A stretch of 40,605 nt of DNA from an uncultured Collinsella sp. (GTDB lineage Bacteria > Actinomycetota > Coriobacteriia > Coriobacteriales > Coriobacteriaceae). The DNA is taken from the NCBI GenBank assembly GCA_900544725.1, contig UQWK01000013.1:1-40605 (forward strand). The letters are read 5' to 3'. Within the stretch, counting starts at the first letter, position 1; the number at the start of each line of letters is the position of its first letter. The notes under the pieces were generated by a model that had not been told where the DNA came from, searched no databases, and saw only the letters and a program-made list of their open reading frames with translations. A program made the translations under genes and the position numbers. Shown here in pieces: positions 8,668-14,882 of this stretch.

Positions 8668-8712
8668 AAAAAGGGCGCGACCCTAGGGTGTAAGCCCTAT
8701 AAGGCCGCGCCC
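8668..8712 (-). terminator. Terminator-like hairpin between gapA and pgk
   Basis: On the minus strand GGGCGCG pairs with CGCGCCC. The stem continues through partly wobble-paired bases to an inner AGGG/CCCT helix, and TTTTTAT follows. It starts about 40 nt beyond the gapA stop. It probably lets only part of the transcripts continue into pgk-tpiA-gpmI, since no good separate pgk promoter is seen in the short space downstream. Confidence 0.85.
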
Positions 8713-8751
8713 TTCTTTAGACGCTCAACGAGCTATTCGCTAAAAGCTAAA

Positions 8752-9777
8752 TTAAGCAACGAACTTCTCGAAGTACTTGATGGTGCGGACCATCTGAGAG
8801 GTGTAAGAGTTCTCGTTGTCGTACCAAGAGGTGACCTGAACGAGGGTCTGGCCGTTGCCGAGGTCAGAGCACATGGTCTGAGTGGCATCGAAGATGGAGC
8901 CGTGGGTCTCGCCGATGATGTCGGTGGAGACGATGTCGTCCTCGTTGTAACCGAAGGTCTCGGAGATGGTGGCAGCGTAGGCCTTCATAGCGGCGTTGAC
9001 CTCGTCGACGGTGACCTTCTTGTCAACGACAGCGTAGAGGTTGGTGATGGAGCCGGTCGGCGTCGGGACGCGCTGGGCGGCACCGATGAGCTTACCGTTG
9101 AGCTCGGGAAGAACCAGGCCGATAGCCTTGGCAGCACCGGTGGTGTTGGGGACGATGTTGACGGCGCAGGCACGGCTACGACGCTTGTTGCCCTTGCGCT
9201 GCGGGCCGTCGAGCGGCATCTGGTCGCCAGTCCAGGCGTGAATGGTGGTCATGATGCCGGACACGATGGGAGCGAAGTCGTTCAGACCCTTGGCCATCGG
9301 GGCGAGACAGTTGGTGGTGCAGGAAGCAGCGGAGATGATGTTGTCCTCAGCGGTCAGCGTCTCATGGTTGACGTTGTACACGATGGTGGGCAGATCGCTG
9401 CCAGCCGGAGCGGAGATGACGACCTTCTTGGCGCCAGCGTTGATGTGGGCCTGAGCCTTAGCCTTGCTGGTGTAGAAGCCGGTGCACTCGAGAACGACGT
9501 CGACGTCGAGGTCGCCCCAAGGCAGGTTGTTGGCGTCGGCCTCCTTGTAGATCTTGATCTCCTTGCCGTCAACGGTGATGGAATCCTCGCCAGCAACGAC
9601 CTCGTGATCGCGAGCATAGTTGCCCTGCGTGGAGTCGTACTTCAGCAGGTAAGCGAGCATATCGGGAGAGGTGAGGTCGTTGATAGCGACGATCTCGGAG
9701 CCCTCATGACCGAACATCTGACGGAAAGCCAGACGACCGATGCGACCGAAGCCGTTAATAGCAACCTTTACTGCCAT
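8752..9777 (-). CDS. gapA: Glyceraldehyde-3-phosphate dehydrogenase, type I
   Basis: This 341-residue enzyme oxidises glyceraldehyde 3-phosphate to 1,3-bisphosphoglycerate with NAD. It shows the dinucleotide fold INGFGRIGRL at residues 7-16, an aspartate in AINDLT near 34 that favours NAD over NADP, and the catalytic Cys153 in SAASCTTNCLAP. WYDNENSY near the C-terminus is typical. The ATG at 9777 has AAGGAGA upstream; a longer in-frame extension has no family match. It is the first gene of the glycolytic operon, behind an AT-rich promoter region. Confidence 0.97.
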   Translation of the reverse strand: MAVKVAINGFGRIGRLAFRQMFGHEGSEIVAINDLTSPDMLAYLLKYDSTQGNYARDHEVVAGEDSITVDGKEIKIYKEADANNLPWGDLDVDVVLECTGFYTSKAKAQAHINAGAKKVVISAPAGSDLPTIVYNVNHETLTAEDNIISAASCTTNCLAPMAKGLNDFAPIVSGIMTTIHAWTGDQMPLDGPQRKGNKRRSRACAVNIVPNTTGAAKAIGLVLPELNGKLIGAAQRVPTPTGSITNLYAVVDKKVTVDEVNAAMKAYAATISETFGYNEDDIVSTDIIGETHGSIFDATQTMCSDLGNGQTLVQVTSWYDNENSYTSQMVRTIKYFEKFVA

Positions 9778-9849
9778 TGTGTCTCCTTTCGTAAGGCCCC
9801 CGCAAGCTACAGCGCCCGCCGTTGAGGCCCACAAACTAACCACTCGCCT

Positions 9850-9879
9850 AATATACCTTTTTTTTGACTTGAATTTCAC
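9850..9879 (-). promoter_or_regulatory. Promoter of the gapA operon
   Basis: On the minus strand a -10 TATATT (9850-9855) has an 18-nt spacer to a -35-like GTGAAA (9874-9879). A run of eight A residues lies in the spacer. It is in a markedly AT-rich stretch and about 70 nt upstream of the gapA ATG. Confidence 0.55.
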
Positions 9880-9911
9880 GAGAATGCTCGAAATTGAAAA
9901 TCAAATTTACG

Positions 9912-9925
9912 TTAAAACGTTTTAA
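9912..9925. promoter_or_regulatory. 14-bp perfect palindrome upstream of the gapA promoter
   Basis: TTAAAACGTTTTAA is a perfect palindrome centred on CG, about 33 bp upstream of the gapA -35. A-rich palindromes with a central CG are typical of LacI/GalR-family operators, so it may be a sugar-responsive site. This is inference from form and position only. Confidence 0.45.
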
Positions 9926-9970
9926 AGAGTAAAACAGCAGTTCAATCCCTATATAAGCAGTTTCGCTCAA

Positions 9971-10900
9971 CTACTTGTTTGCTTCAATGAGCTTTTCAAG
10001 CCTCAAAACGCGATGATAGAGGGCCGACTTCGACAAGGGAGGGTCAGCCATCTCCCCCAAATCGCGCAGCGACAGATCGGGATAGCGCTCGCGCAGGTCG
10101 CAAAAGACCGCCAAGGCGTCCGGAAGCGTGTCGCGCAAACCCCGCTGTTCGAGCTCGTCGATCAACGCAAGCTGATGCTGGGCGGCACCCGCACTTCTGG
10201 TCTGATTGGCCAGCTCGGCATTCACGCGACGGTTTACGTCGTTCTTAACCAATTTTACCGCGCGCGCTTCCTCGATCTCGGCAACGCTGCGCTTGGCGCC
10301 GACCAGCTTTAGGAGCTGTTCGATCTCCTCGGCGCTCTTAATGTAGACGGCAAAGGATCCGCGCCGCGCGTTAACGCGCGCATGGACCCCAATCTGCTCC
10401 AATAGATCGCAAAGTCCCCGGGCATACTGCTCGCCCTGCACCGCGATCTCCAAATGAAAGTCGCCGCGGGGATCGGCCACGAAACCGCCGGCGATGAGCG
10501 CGCCGCGGATGTAGGCCAGCCTGCAGCAGGGACGGGCAACGATGTGCCGGGGAACACCGGCGACGAGTCCTCCCCTGCGGTCTAGAATGCCCAGCAGCAC
10601 CAGAGCCTTGTCCAGGTCGGGTTGATCGGGCAGGGTAATGAGATAGTTACGGACCTTATGCAAGACCGATTTACGAACAGTAAATTCCGTTTTGAGCTTA
10701 AGGATGCGATGCGTCAGTGTGATCATCGTGCGTGCGACGGCGCCCGTCTCGGTCGCGACCGTCAAACGATACCGCCCGGAGCCGGCCAGCGAAAGTGTAC
10801 CGCTGACACGCGTCAGGGCGGCAAGCGTCGACAAATCGCAGTATTCACATTCGGGTTCGCAGCGCGCGAGCTCGTCACGCACCTCGGCGGTAAACGACAT
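9971..10900 (-). CDS. whiA: Sporulation-type transcription regulator WhiA
   Basis: This 309-residue DNA-binding protein of the WhiA family has an N-terminal domain related to LAGLIDADG homing endonucleases (about residues 1-200) and a C-terminal helix-turn-helix (about 220-305). Clear family segments are MSFTAEVRDELAR at the start, YIRGALIAGGFVADP in the LAGLIDADG part, and YPDLSLRDLGEMADPPLSKSA in the HTH. In Streptomyces it controls sporulation; in non-sporulating Gram-positives it affects cell division and growth. It starts 6 nt after rapZ, with which it is co-transcribed. The yvcK gene often found between the two is absent here. Confidence 0.95.
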   Translation of the reverse strand: MSFTAEVRDELARCEPECEYCDLSTLAALTRVSGTLSLAGSGRYRLTVATETGAVARTMITLTHRILKLKTEFTVRKSVLHKVRNYLITLPDQPDLDKALVLLGILDRRGGLVAGVPRHIVARPCCRLAYIRGALIAGGFVADPRGDFHLEIAVQGEQYARGLCDLLEQIGVHARVNARRGSFAVYIKSAEEIEQLLKLVGAKRSVAEIEEARAVKLVKNDVNRRVNAELANQTRSAGAAQHQLALIDELEQRGLRDTLPDALAVFCDLRERYPDLSLRDLGEMADPPLSKSALYHRVLRLEKLIEANK

Positions 10901-10906
10901 GCAGGC

Positions 10907-11827
10907 CTATGCTTTCGTGTTGGCGCGCGACAGGTCGCGATGGGAAATGCTCACGTGATATTGGGCGCCTTCCAAATAACGTGCCGTGGCCTCGGCGATG
11001 GCGACGCTGCGGTGTTGGCCGCCCGTGCAGCCGATGGCAATAGAAAGTTGTGGCTTGCCCTCCGCGATATAGCCGGGCATGACCGTATCGAGCAGCTGCG
11101 TCCAGGCCTTCCAGAACTCCTGGGTCTTGGGATGGTCCAGAACAAAGTCGGAGACTTTCTTATCGAGACCGGTCATGGTGCGCATCTCGGGATCGTAGAA
11201 CGGATTGGGCAGGAAGCGAACGTCGATCATAATGTCCGCCTCGACGGGCATGCCGTGCTTAAAGCCAAACGAGAACACGTGGACGTCCATGAGCTGCTGG
11301 TCGGACAACTCGGAGAACGCCATGCGCAATTTGTTGCGCAGGGCAGAGGTGTGCAGGCGGCTCGTGTCGATGATCATATCGGCTCGATCGCGCACACCCT
11401 GCAGCTGCAGGCGCTCGCGCTGAATCGCATCGGCCGTGGTCTCCCCCGGCTTGGCAATGGGATGGCGGCGGCGGTTTTCGCTATAACGACGGATCAGCAC
11501 CTCGTCTGAGGCCTCGAGAAACACAATGTCACAGCTCATCTCGCGCTCCTCGAGTGCAGCAACGGCATCGAGCAGCTCATCGAACAAGCCCTGGCTGCGC
11601 AGGTCGCAGGTGACGGCGAGATGCCTGCCCACGCCCGTATTGATGCCGACGAGCTCGGCAAGCTGAGCGATGAGGCGCGGAGGCAAGTTGTCGATGCAAA
11701 AGTAGCCCATGTCCTCGAACACATGCATGGCCTGCGTTCGGCCCGAACCGGACATTCCGGTGATGATGACGATATCGGGGATGCGCTCCGAGCGCTCCGC
11801 CGCATCCATGGCATCTCCCTTTTGCAT
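10907..11827 (-). CDS. rapZ: RNase adapter / nucleotide-binding protein RapZ (YvcJ family)
   Basis: This is a 306-residue P-loop protein. E. coli RapZ binds GlcN6P and small RNAs that control glmS; the role in actinobacteria is less clear. The P-loop reads GMSGSGRT (residues 24-31), with arginine in place of the usual lysine, which I recall as normal for actinobacterial members. YFCIDNLPP follows, and the C-terminal GCTGGQHRSVAIAE is a family signature. Two starts are possible. The ATG at 11827 has AGGAGG six bases upstream and is preferred; the next ATG at 11809 also has GGGAG. It sits directly behind the nanE terminator and is followed by whiA. Confidence 0.93.
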   Translation of the reverse strand: MQKGDAMDAAERSERIPDIVIITGMSGSGRTQAMHVFEDMGYFCIDNLPPRLIAQLAELVGINTGVGRHLAVTCDLRSQGLFDELLDAVAALEEREMSCDIVFLEASDEVLIRRYSENRRRHPIAKPGETTADAIQRERLQLQGVRDRADMIIDTSRLHTSALRNKLRMAFSELSDQQLMDVHVFSFGFKHGMPVEADIMIDVRFLPNPFYDPEMRTMTGLDKKVSDFVLDHPKTQEFWKAWTQLLDTVMPGYIAEGKPQLSIAIGCTGGQHRSVAIAEATARYLEGAQYHVSISHRDLSRANTKA

Positions 11828-11840
11828 GTGCTGCCTCCTA

Positions 11841-11877
11841 AAAACAAGCGCGGGACCCAGCAACCCGGATCCCGCGC
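11841..11877 (-). terminator. Intrinsic terminator of the nan/sia operon
   Basis: On the minus strand GCGCGGGATCC pairs with GGGTCCCGCGC (11 bp including one T-G wobble) and is followed by TTGTTTTT. It lies about 50 nt past the nanE stop. The rapZ ribosome binding site begins directly after the T-tract. Confidence 0.88.
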
Positions 11878-11928
11878 GGTCAATTGCCTTTAATGAGTAT
11901 ACCGCCCTGAGCGGATACGAGGTCCGTC

Positions 11929-12615
11929 TTACGCCTCAAGCGCGGCTTTGAACCAACTCGTAATACTCGTGGGGTGCGTAATGGCAGTGCCCACGACAAC
12001 TGCCCAGGCGCCCGCATCAATCGCGGCGCGGGCCTCCTCGGGCGTGTGCACGCGGCCCTCGCAGATGATGGGAAGGCCGGGAAATTCCTCGGTCGCCTGG
12101 CGCAGGAGCGGCAGATCGGGACCGTCGGCCATGGTGCAATCGATAGCGGCAACACCATGAGAAAGCGTGGTGGACACCAGGTCAAAGCCCATGTCGACAG
12201 CACGACGAATATCCTCGATGGTGGCACAGTCGGCCATCAGGAGCACGCCCTCCTCGTGCAGCGGACGGAAGGTGTCCTCGACGGTCTTGCCATCGGGACG
12301 TGGGCGATCAGTGGCATCAATTGCCACGATGTCGGCACCAGCGGCAACGCAGGCGCGAGCATGACGCAGCGTCGGCGTGATGTAGACGCCCTCGTGTCCA
12401 TCTTTCCACAGGCCGATGACGGGAACCTCGCAGCGGCCCTTAATGGCGGCGATGTCGGCAAGACCCTGGCAGCGAATAGCGGCGGCGCCACCAAGCTCGC
12501 AGGCGCGAGACATCTGAGCCATGGTCTCGGGCGTACGAAGCGGCTCGCCCATATAGGCCTGAACGCTCACGACGAGCTTGCCCTTTAGGGACTGGATCAA
12601 AGGATCAACGGTCAT
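11929..12615 (-). CDS. nanE: N-acetylmannosamine-6-phosphate 2-epimerase NanE
   Basis: This 228-residue TIM-barrel enzyme converts ManNAc-6-phosphate to GlcNAc-6-phosphate, the step that joins sialic acid breakdown to amino-sugar catabolism. Visible family features are LVVSVQAYMGEPL at the N-terminus, the lysine in VIGLWKDGHEG followed by VYITPT, the acidic residue in IVAIDATDRPRP, MADCATIEDIRRA, ICEGRVHTPEEA and the phosphate-binding GAWAVVVGTAITHP. The ATG at 12615 follows an AAAGGTTGAG site. It is the last gene of the operon and lies behind a long RNA-like palindrome. Confidence 0.93.
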   Translation of the reverse strand: MTVDPLIQSLKGKLVVSVQAYMGEPLRTPETMAQMSRACELGGAAAIRCQGLADIAAIKGRCEVPVIGLWKDGHEGVYITPTLRHARACVAAGADIVAIDATDRPRPDGKTVEDTFRPLHEEGVLLMADCATIEDIRRAVDMGFDLVSTTLSHGVAAIDCTMADGPDLPLLRQATEEFPGLPIICEGRVHTPEEARAAIDAGAWAVVVGTAITHPTSITSWFKAALEA

Positions 12616-12640
12616 GTTCGACTCAACCTTTCTCAAAACA

Positions 12641-12738
12641 GCCTTCTGAGACACCGCACCTTGACGTTCAAACCGTCGCTCGCATACCAAAGTACGCTTC
12701 GCTCCTCTTTCACGTCAATCTGCGGCACCTCAGAAGGC
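12641..12738 (-). repeat. 98-nt imperfect palindrome, element A (structured RNA or REP-like repeat)
   Basis: Positions i and 25379-i pair symmetrically without bulges when read as minus-strand RNA. There is an 18-bp outer helix whose GCCUUCUGAG/CUCAGAAGGC part is perfect, followed by three G-U wobbles and five Watson-Crick pairs. A 2x2 purine loop comes next, then a 7-bp helix (UUGACGU/ACGUCAA), a tandem G-A/A-G mismatch, a short A-U helix, a large purine loop and an apical GCGUAC-UUUG-GUAUGC hairpin. On the plus strand the wobbles become A-C mismatches, so the minus strand is the folding strand. It starts 17 nt after the kinase stop and ends about 25 nt before the nanE start. It is related to the element at 13795-13890. 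Confidence 0.75.
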
Positions 12739-12755
12739 GCACTTGGTAGTTATGT

Positions 12756-13721
12756 TTACTTCAACGACGCAAGAAGGTGTTCGGCGGCACCGATAAGCGG
12801 CGCGTCGCCCTCCAGAGAACCGATGAGGATCGGCGTGTCCTGAAGTGGGTCGAGCGCCTGGCTGGCATAGCCCTCGTGCACCGAGTCCTTCCACGTCTGC
12901 GAGCGCCAATCGGGACCCTGGTGAATCACACCTCCCGAAAGCACGATGACCTCGGGATCCAAGATGTTGGCAAGCGAGCCCAAGCTGGCGCCCAGCGCAA
13001 AGCCGGCGTCATGGATGACCTCGGTCGCCTTTGCGTCGCCCGCACGGCACAGGTCGTTCACATCGCGACCGACCGAAGGACGGCTGGGGTCGACGCGACC
13101 AAAGCGCTCATCGTACATACGACCAATGGAAGTGCCCGAAGCAACCGACTCAAGATGACCAGAACGTCCGCAGGCGCAGGGAATGCCGGCAGCAGCCGAG
13201 CACTCGATGTGGCCCATATGGCCGGCAGCACCATGGAAGCCCTGCATCACGCGGCCGTTCTCGACATATGCGCCGCCGATGCCCGTACCGATGCCAAGGC
13301 ACAAGACGGAGAACTTGCCCTTACCGACGCCCCAGTGGGCCTCGCCCAGAGCATGAGCCTGCACGTCTCCCACCACGGCAACGGGAAGACCAAGGTCCTC
13401 GCGCAGGCGCGGCCCCAACTGAACGCCGGACCAGCCGGGCATGATCTCGTTGGCATACGCGATGGCGCCCGTCTTGGGATCGACGACGCCTGCGGCACCG
13501 ATACCGACACCGAGGACCTCGACATCGGGATTCGCCTCAAGAGCGGCCTTGATGGACGCCTCGATACGCTGGAAGACGGCCTCGCCGCCCTCCTGGGCCT
13601 CGGTAGGAACCTCGGCCTCAAATACGGGATGGGGCACGCTACCGTCAGCCGGATACTCCATAATGGCAGTCGCAATCTTGGTGCCGCCGATATCGACGGA
13701 GCAAACGTACTTGTTCTCCAT
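12756..13721 (-). CDS. nanK: ROK-family sugar kinase, probable N-acetylmannosamine kinase
   Basis: This 321-residue kinase of the ROK family would phosphorylate ManNAc at C6 with ATP. DIGGTK (residues 10-15) is the phosphate-binding motif, the catalytic aspartate is in VVGDVQAHALGE (Asp119), and LGIGTGIGGA is the second nucleotide motif. The zinc site reads GHMGHIEC followed by CACGRSGHLE: the usual third cysteine of CxCGxxGC is histidine (residue 189). ROK sequence alone does not separate ManNAc kinase from glucokinase; the call rests on the neighbouring nanE and aldolase. The ATG at 13721 follows AAGGAGAG. The gene is bracketed by two related palindromes. Confidence 0.85.
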   Translation of the reverse strand: MENKYVCSVDIGGTKIATAIMEYPADGSVPHPVFEAEVPTEAQEGGEAVFQRIEASIKAALEANPDVEVLGVGIGAAGVVDPKTGAIAYANEIMPGWSGVQLGPRLREDLGLPVAVVGDVQAHALGEAHWGVGKGKFSVLCLGIGTGIGGAYVENGRVMQGFHGAAGHMGHIECSAAAGIPCACGRSGHLESVASGTSIGRMYDERFGRVDPSRPSVGRDVNDLCRAGDAKATEVIHDAGFALGASLGSLANILDPEVIVLSGGVIHQGPDWRSQTWKDSVHEGYASQALDPLQDTPILIGSLEGDAPLIGAAEHLLASLK

Positions 13722-13794
13722 GTCGCTCTCCTTAGGAGATAAAAACAACTACAGGAAATGCGCCGTCAGACTAGCCGCCACAGCGCGGTAAAGG

Positions 13795-13890
13795 TTTTCC
13801 AGGTGCCCGAGGTTGGGGTGAAAGTGGTCAGGCGTTGACCTAATGGGTCACGCCCGACCACTTGAGCCCCAAGATCGGGTGCCTGGGGAA
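13795..13890 (+). repeat. 96-nt imperfect palindrome, element B (same family as element A)
   Basis: Read as plus-strand RNA, the arms pair symmetrically around 13843. A UUUU/GGAA base leads into CCAGG-UG-CCCGA/UCGGG-UG-CCUGG with two tandem wobbles. A 2x2 purine loop follows, then UUGGGGU/GCCCCAA, a tandem G-A/A-G mismatch, AAGUGGUC/GACCACUU, and an apical stem ending in UGACC-UAAUG-GGUCA. The wobbles become mismatches on the minus strand, apart from one pair that is better there. The arms align with element A's minus strand at about 21 of 27 and 20 of 30 positions. It begins 3 nt beyond the aldolase stop, in the operon's 3'-flanking position but in the opposite orientation to element A. Confidence 0.75.
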
Positions 13891-13893
13891 GCT

Positions 13894-14814
13894 TTACAGG
13901 AGACCGTTGTCCTGGAGGACCTTCTTAATCGCCTCGACGTTCTCGCCGGTCATGGCCTTCACCGGGCGCGGCATGGTCGGGCTGTCGAAGATGCCCATGA
14001 GGTTCATAGCGGTCTTGAAGGCGCCGACGCCACCGGCATAGCCCTGGACGCCCGAGGTGACATCCCAGATGTGGGAGATCTCGTTGAGGCGATCCTGCTC
14101 GGCCTTGACGGTAGCCCAGTCGCCGGCCTGAGCGGCCTTCCACTGACGCACGTAGCCCTCGGGCTCAACGTTAGCGAGACCCGGGACGGAACCGTCGGCG
14201 CCACCGAGGTAGGCGCCGTCGACAACAACCTCGTGACCGGTGAGGATGCTCATCGGATGGCCGTTCTTCTCGTTCTCCTGAACGAGGTAGCGGAACGAGA
14301 TGTCATCGCCCGAGGAATCCTTGACGCCGGCCAGGACGCCCTCGGCGCCGAGCTTGGCAAGGAGCTTCCAGGGGAGCTTGGTGTGGACGCACACGGGGAT
14401 GTCGTAGGCGAAGATGGGCAGGTCGAGTTCCTCGTGCAGGATGCGGAAGTGCTCCTCGACCTCGGTCATGCCCTGCAGGGCATAGAACGGGCAGGTGGCG
14501 ACAAGCGCGTCGGCACCCAGCTCCTGAGCGACCTTGCCGTGCTCGATCATGCGCTCGGTCTCGGTGTCGATGATGCCGACCAGAACAGGCACGCGGTGAT
14601 CGACGATGCGCACGGCCTCGGCGATGATCTGACGACGACGCTCGTCGGTGGAGAAGACGACCTCGCCCGAGGAGCCCAGGAAGAACAGGCCATCGACGCC
14701 GGCATCGATCATGCGGTTGATGCTGCGCTCAAAGGAGGCAACATCGAGCTGGTGGTCTTCGGTATCGGGAACAACGACGGGAGGGATAACGCCGGTGAAT
14801 TTCTGAGTTGCCAC
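13894..14814 (-). CDS. nanA: DapA/NanA-family aldolase, probable N-acetylneuraminate lyase
   Basis: This 306-residue class I aldolase would split sialic acid into ManNAc and pyruvate. The GTG at 14814 is chosen because AAGGAG lies 6 nt upstream and the protein then starts ATQKFTGVIPP, as in the family. The pyruvate-binding GSSGE (47-51), Tyr137 in YDIP and the Schiff-base Lys165 in AGVKDSSGD are present and match the NanA numbering I remember. It lacks the DapA arginine after YxxP, so it is not lysine biosynthesis DapA. It also lacks the NanA GxDE motif; GHEV is found near 193-196. Substrate is therefore inferred from nanE and nanK next to it. Confidence 0.8.
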   Translation of the reverse strand: MATQKFTGVIPPVVVPDTEDHQLDVASFERSINRMIDAGVDGLFFLGSSGEVVFSTDERRRQIIAEAVRIVDHRVPVLVGIIDTETERMIEHGKVAQELGADALVATCPFYALQGMTEVEEHFRILHEELDLPIFAYDIPVCVHTKLPWKLLAKLGAEGVLAGVKDSSGDDISFRYLVQENEKNGHPMSILTGHEVVVDGAYLGGADGSVPGLANVEPEGYVRQWKAAQAGDWATVKAEQDRLNEISHIWDVTSGVQGYAGGVGAFKTAMNLMGIFDSPTMPRPVKAMTGENVEAIKKVLQDNGLL

Positions 14815-14819
14815 AAGAA

Positions 14820-14856
14820 TCTCCTTAGTTGTCTGGCGGGCAGCCCTATGCCGCCC
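14820..14856 (-). other. Small stem-loop next to the aldolase ribosome binding site
   Basis: On the minus strand GGGCGGC pairs with GCTGCCC across ATAGG (7 bp with one wobble, 14838-14856), followed about 12 nt later by the AAGGAG of the aldolase gene. It may tune translation or mark the end of the esterase message. There is no U-tract. Confidence 0.35.
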
Positions 14857-14882
14857 ACTCTTGTTGGCAGTGTCCAGGCCGT

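Noticed and set aside
12641..12755. Element A as a simple intrinsic terminator of the kinase gene
   Set aside because: The stem is far longer than needed, has conserved internal loops, and the tail (TGTTTTGAG) is a poor U-tract. A terminator role is not excluded but does not explain the relation to element B.
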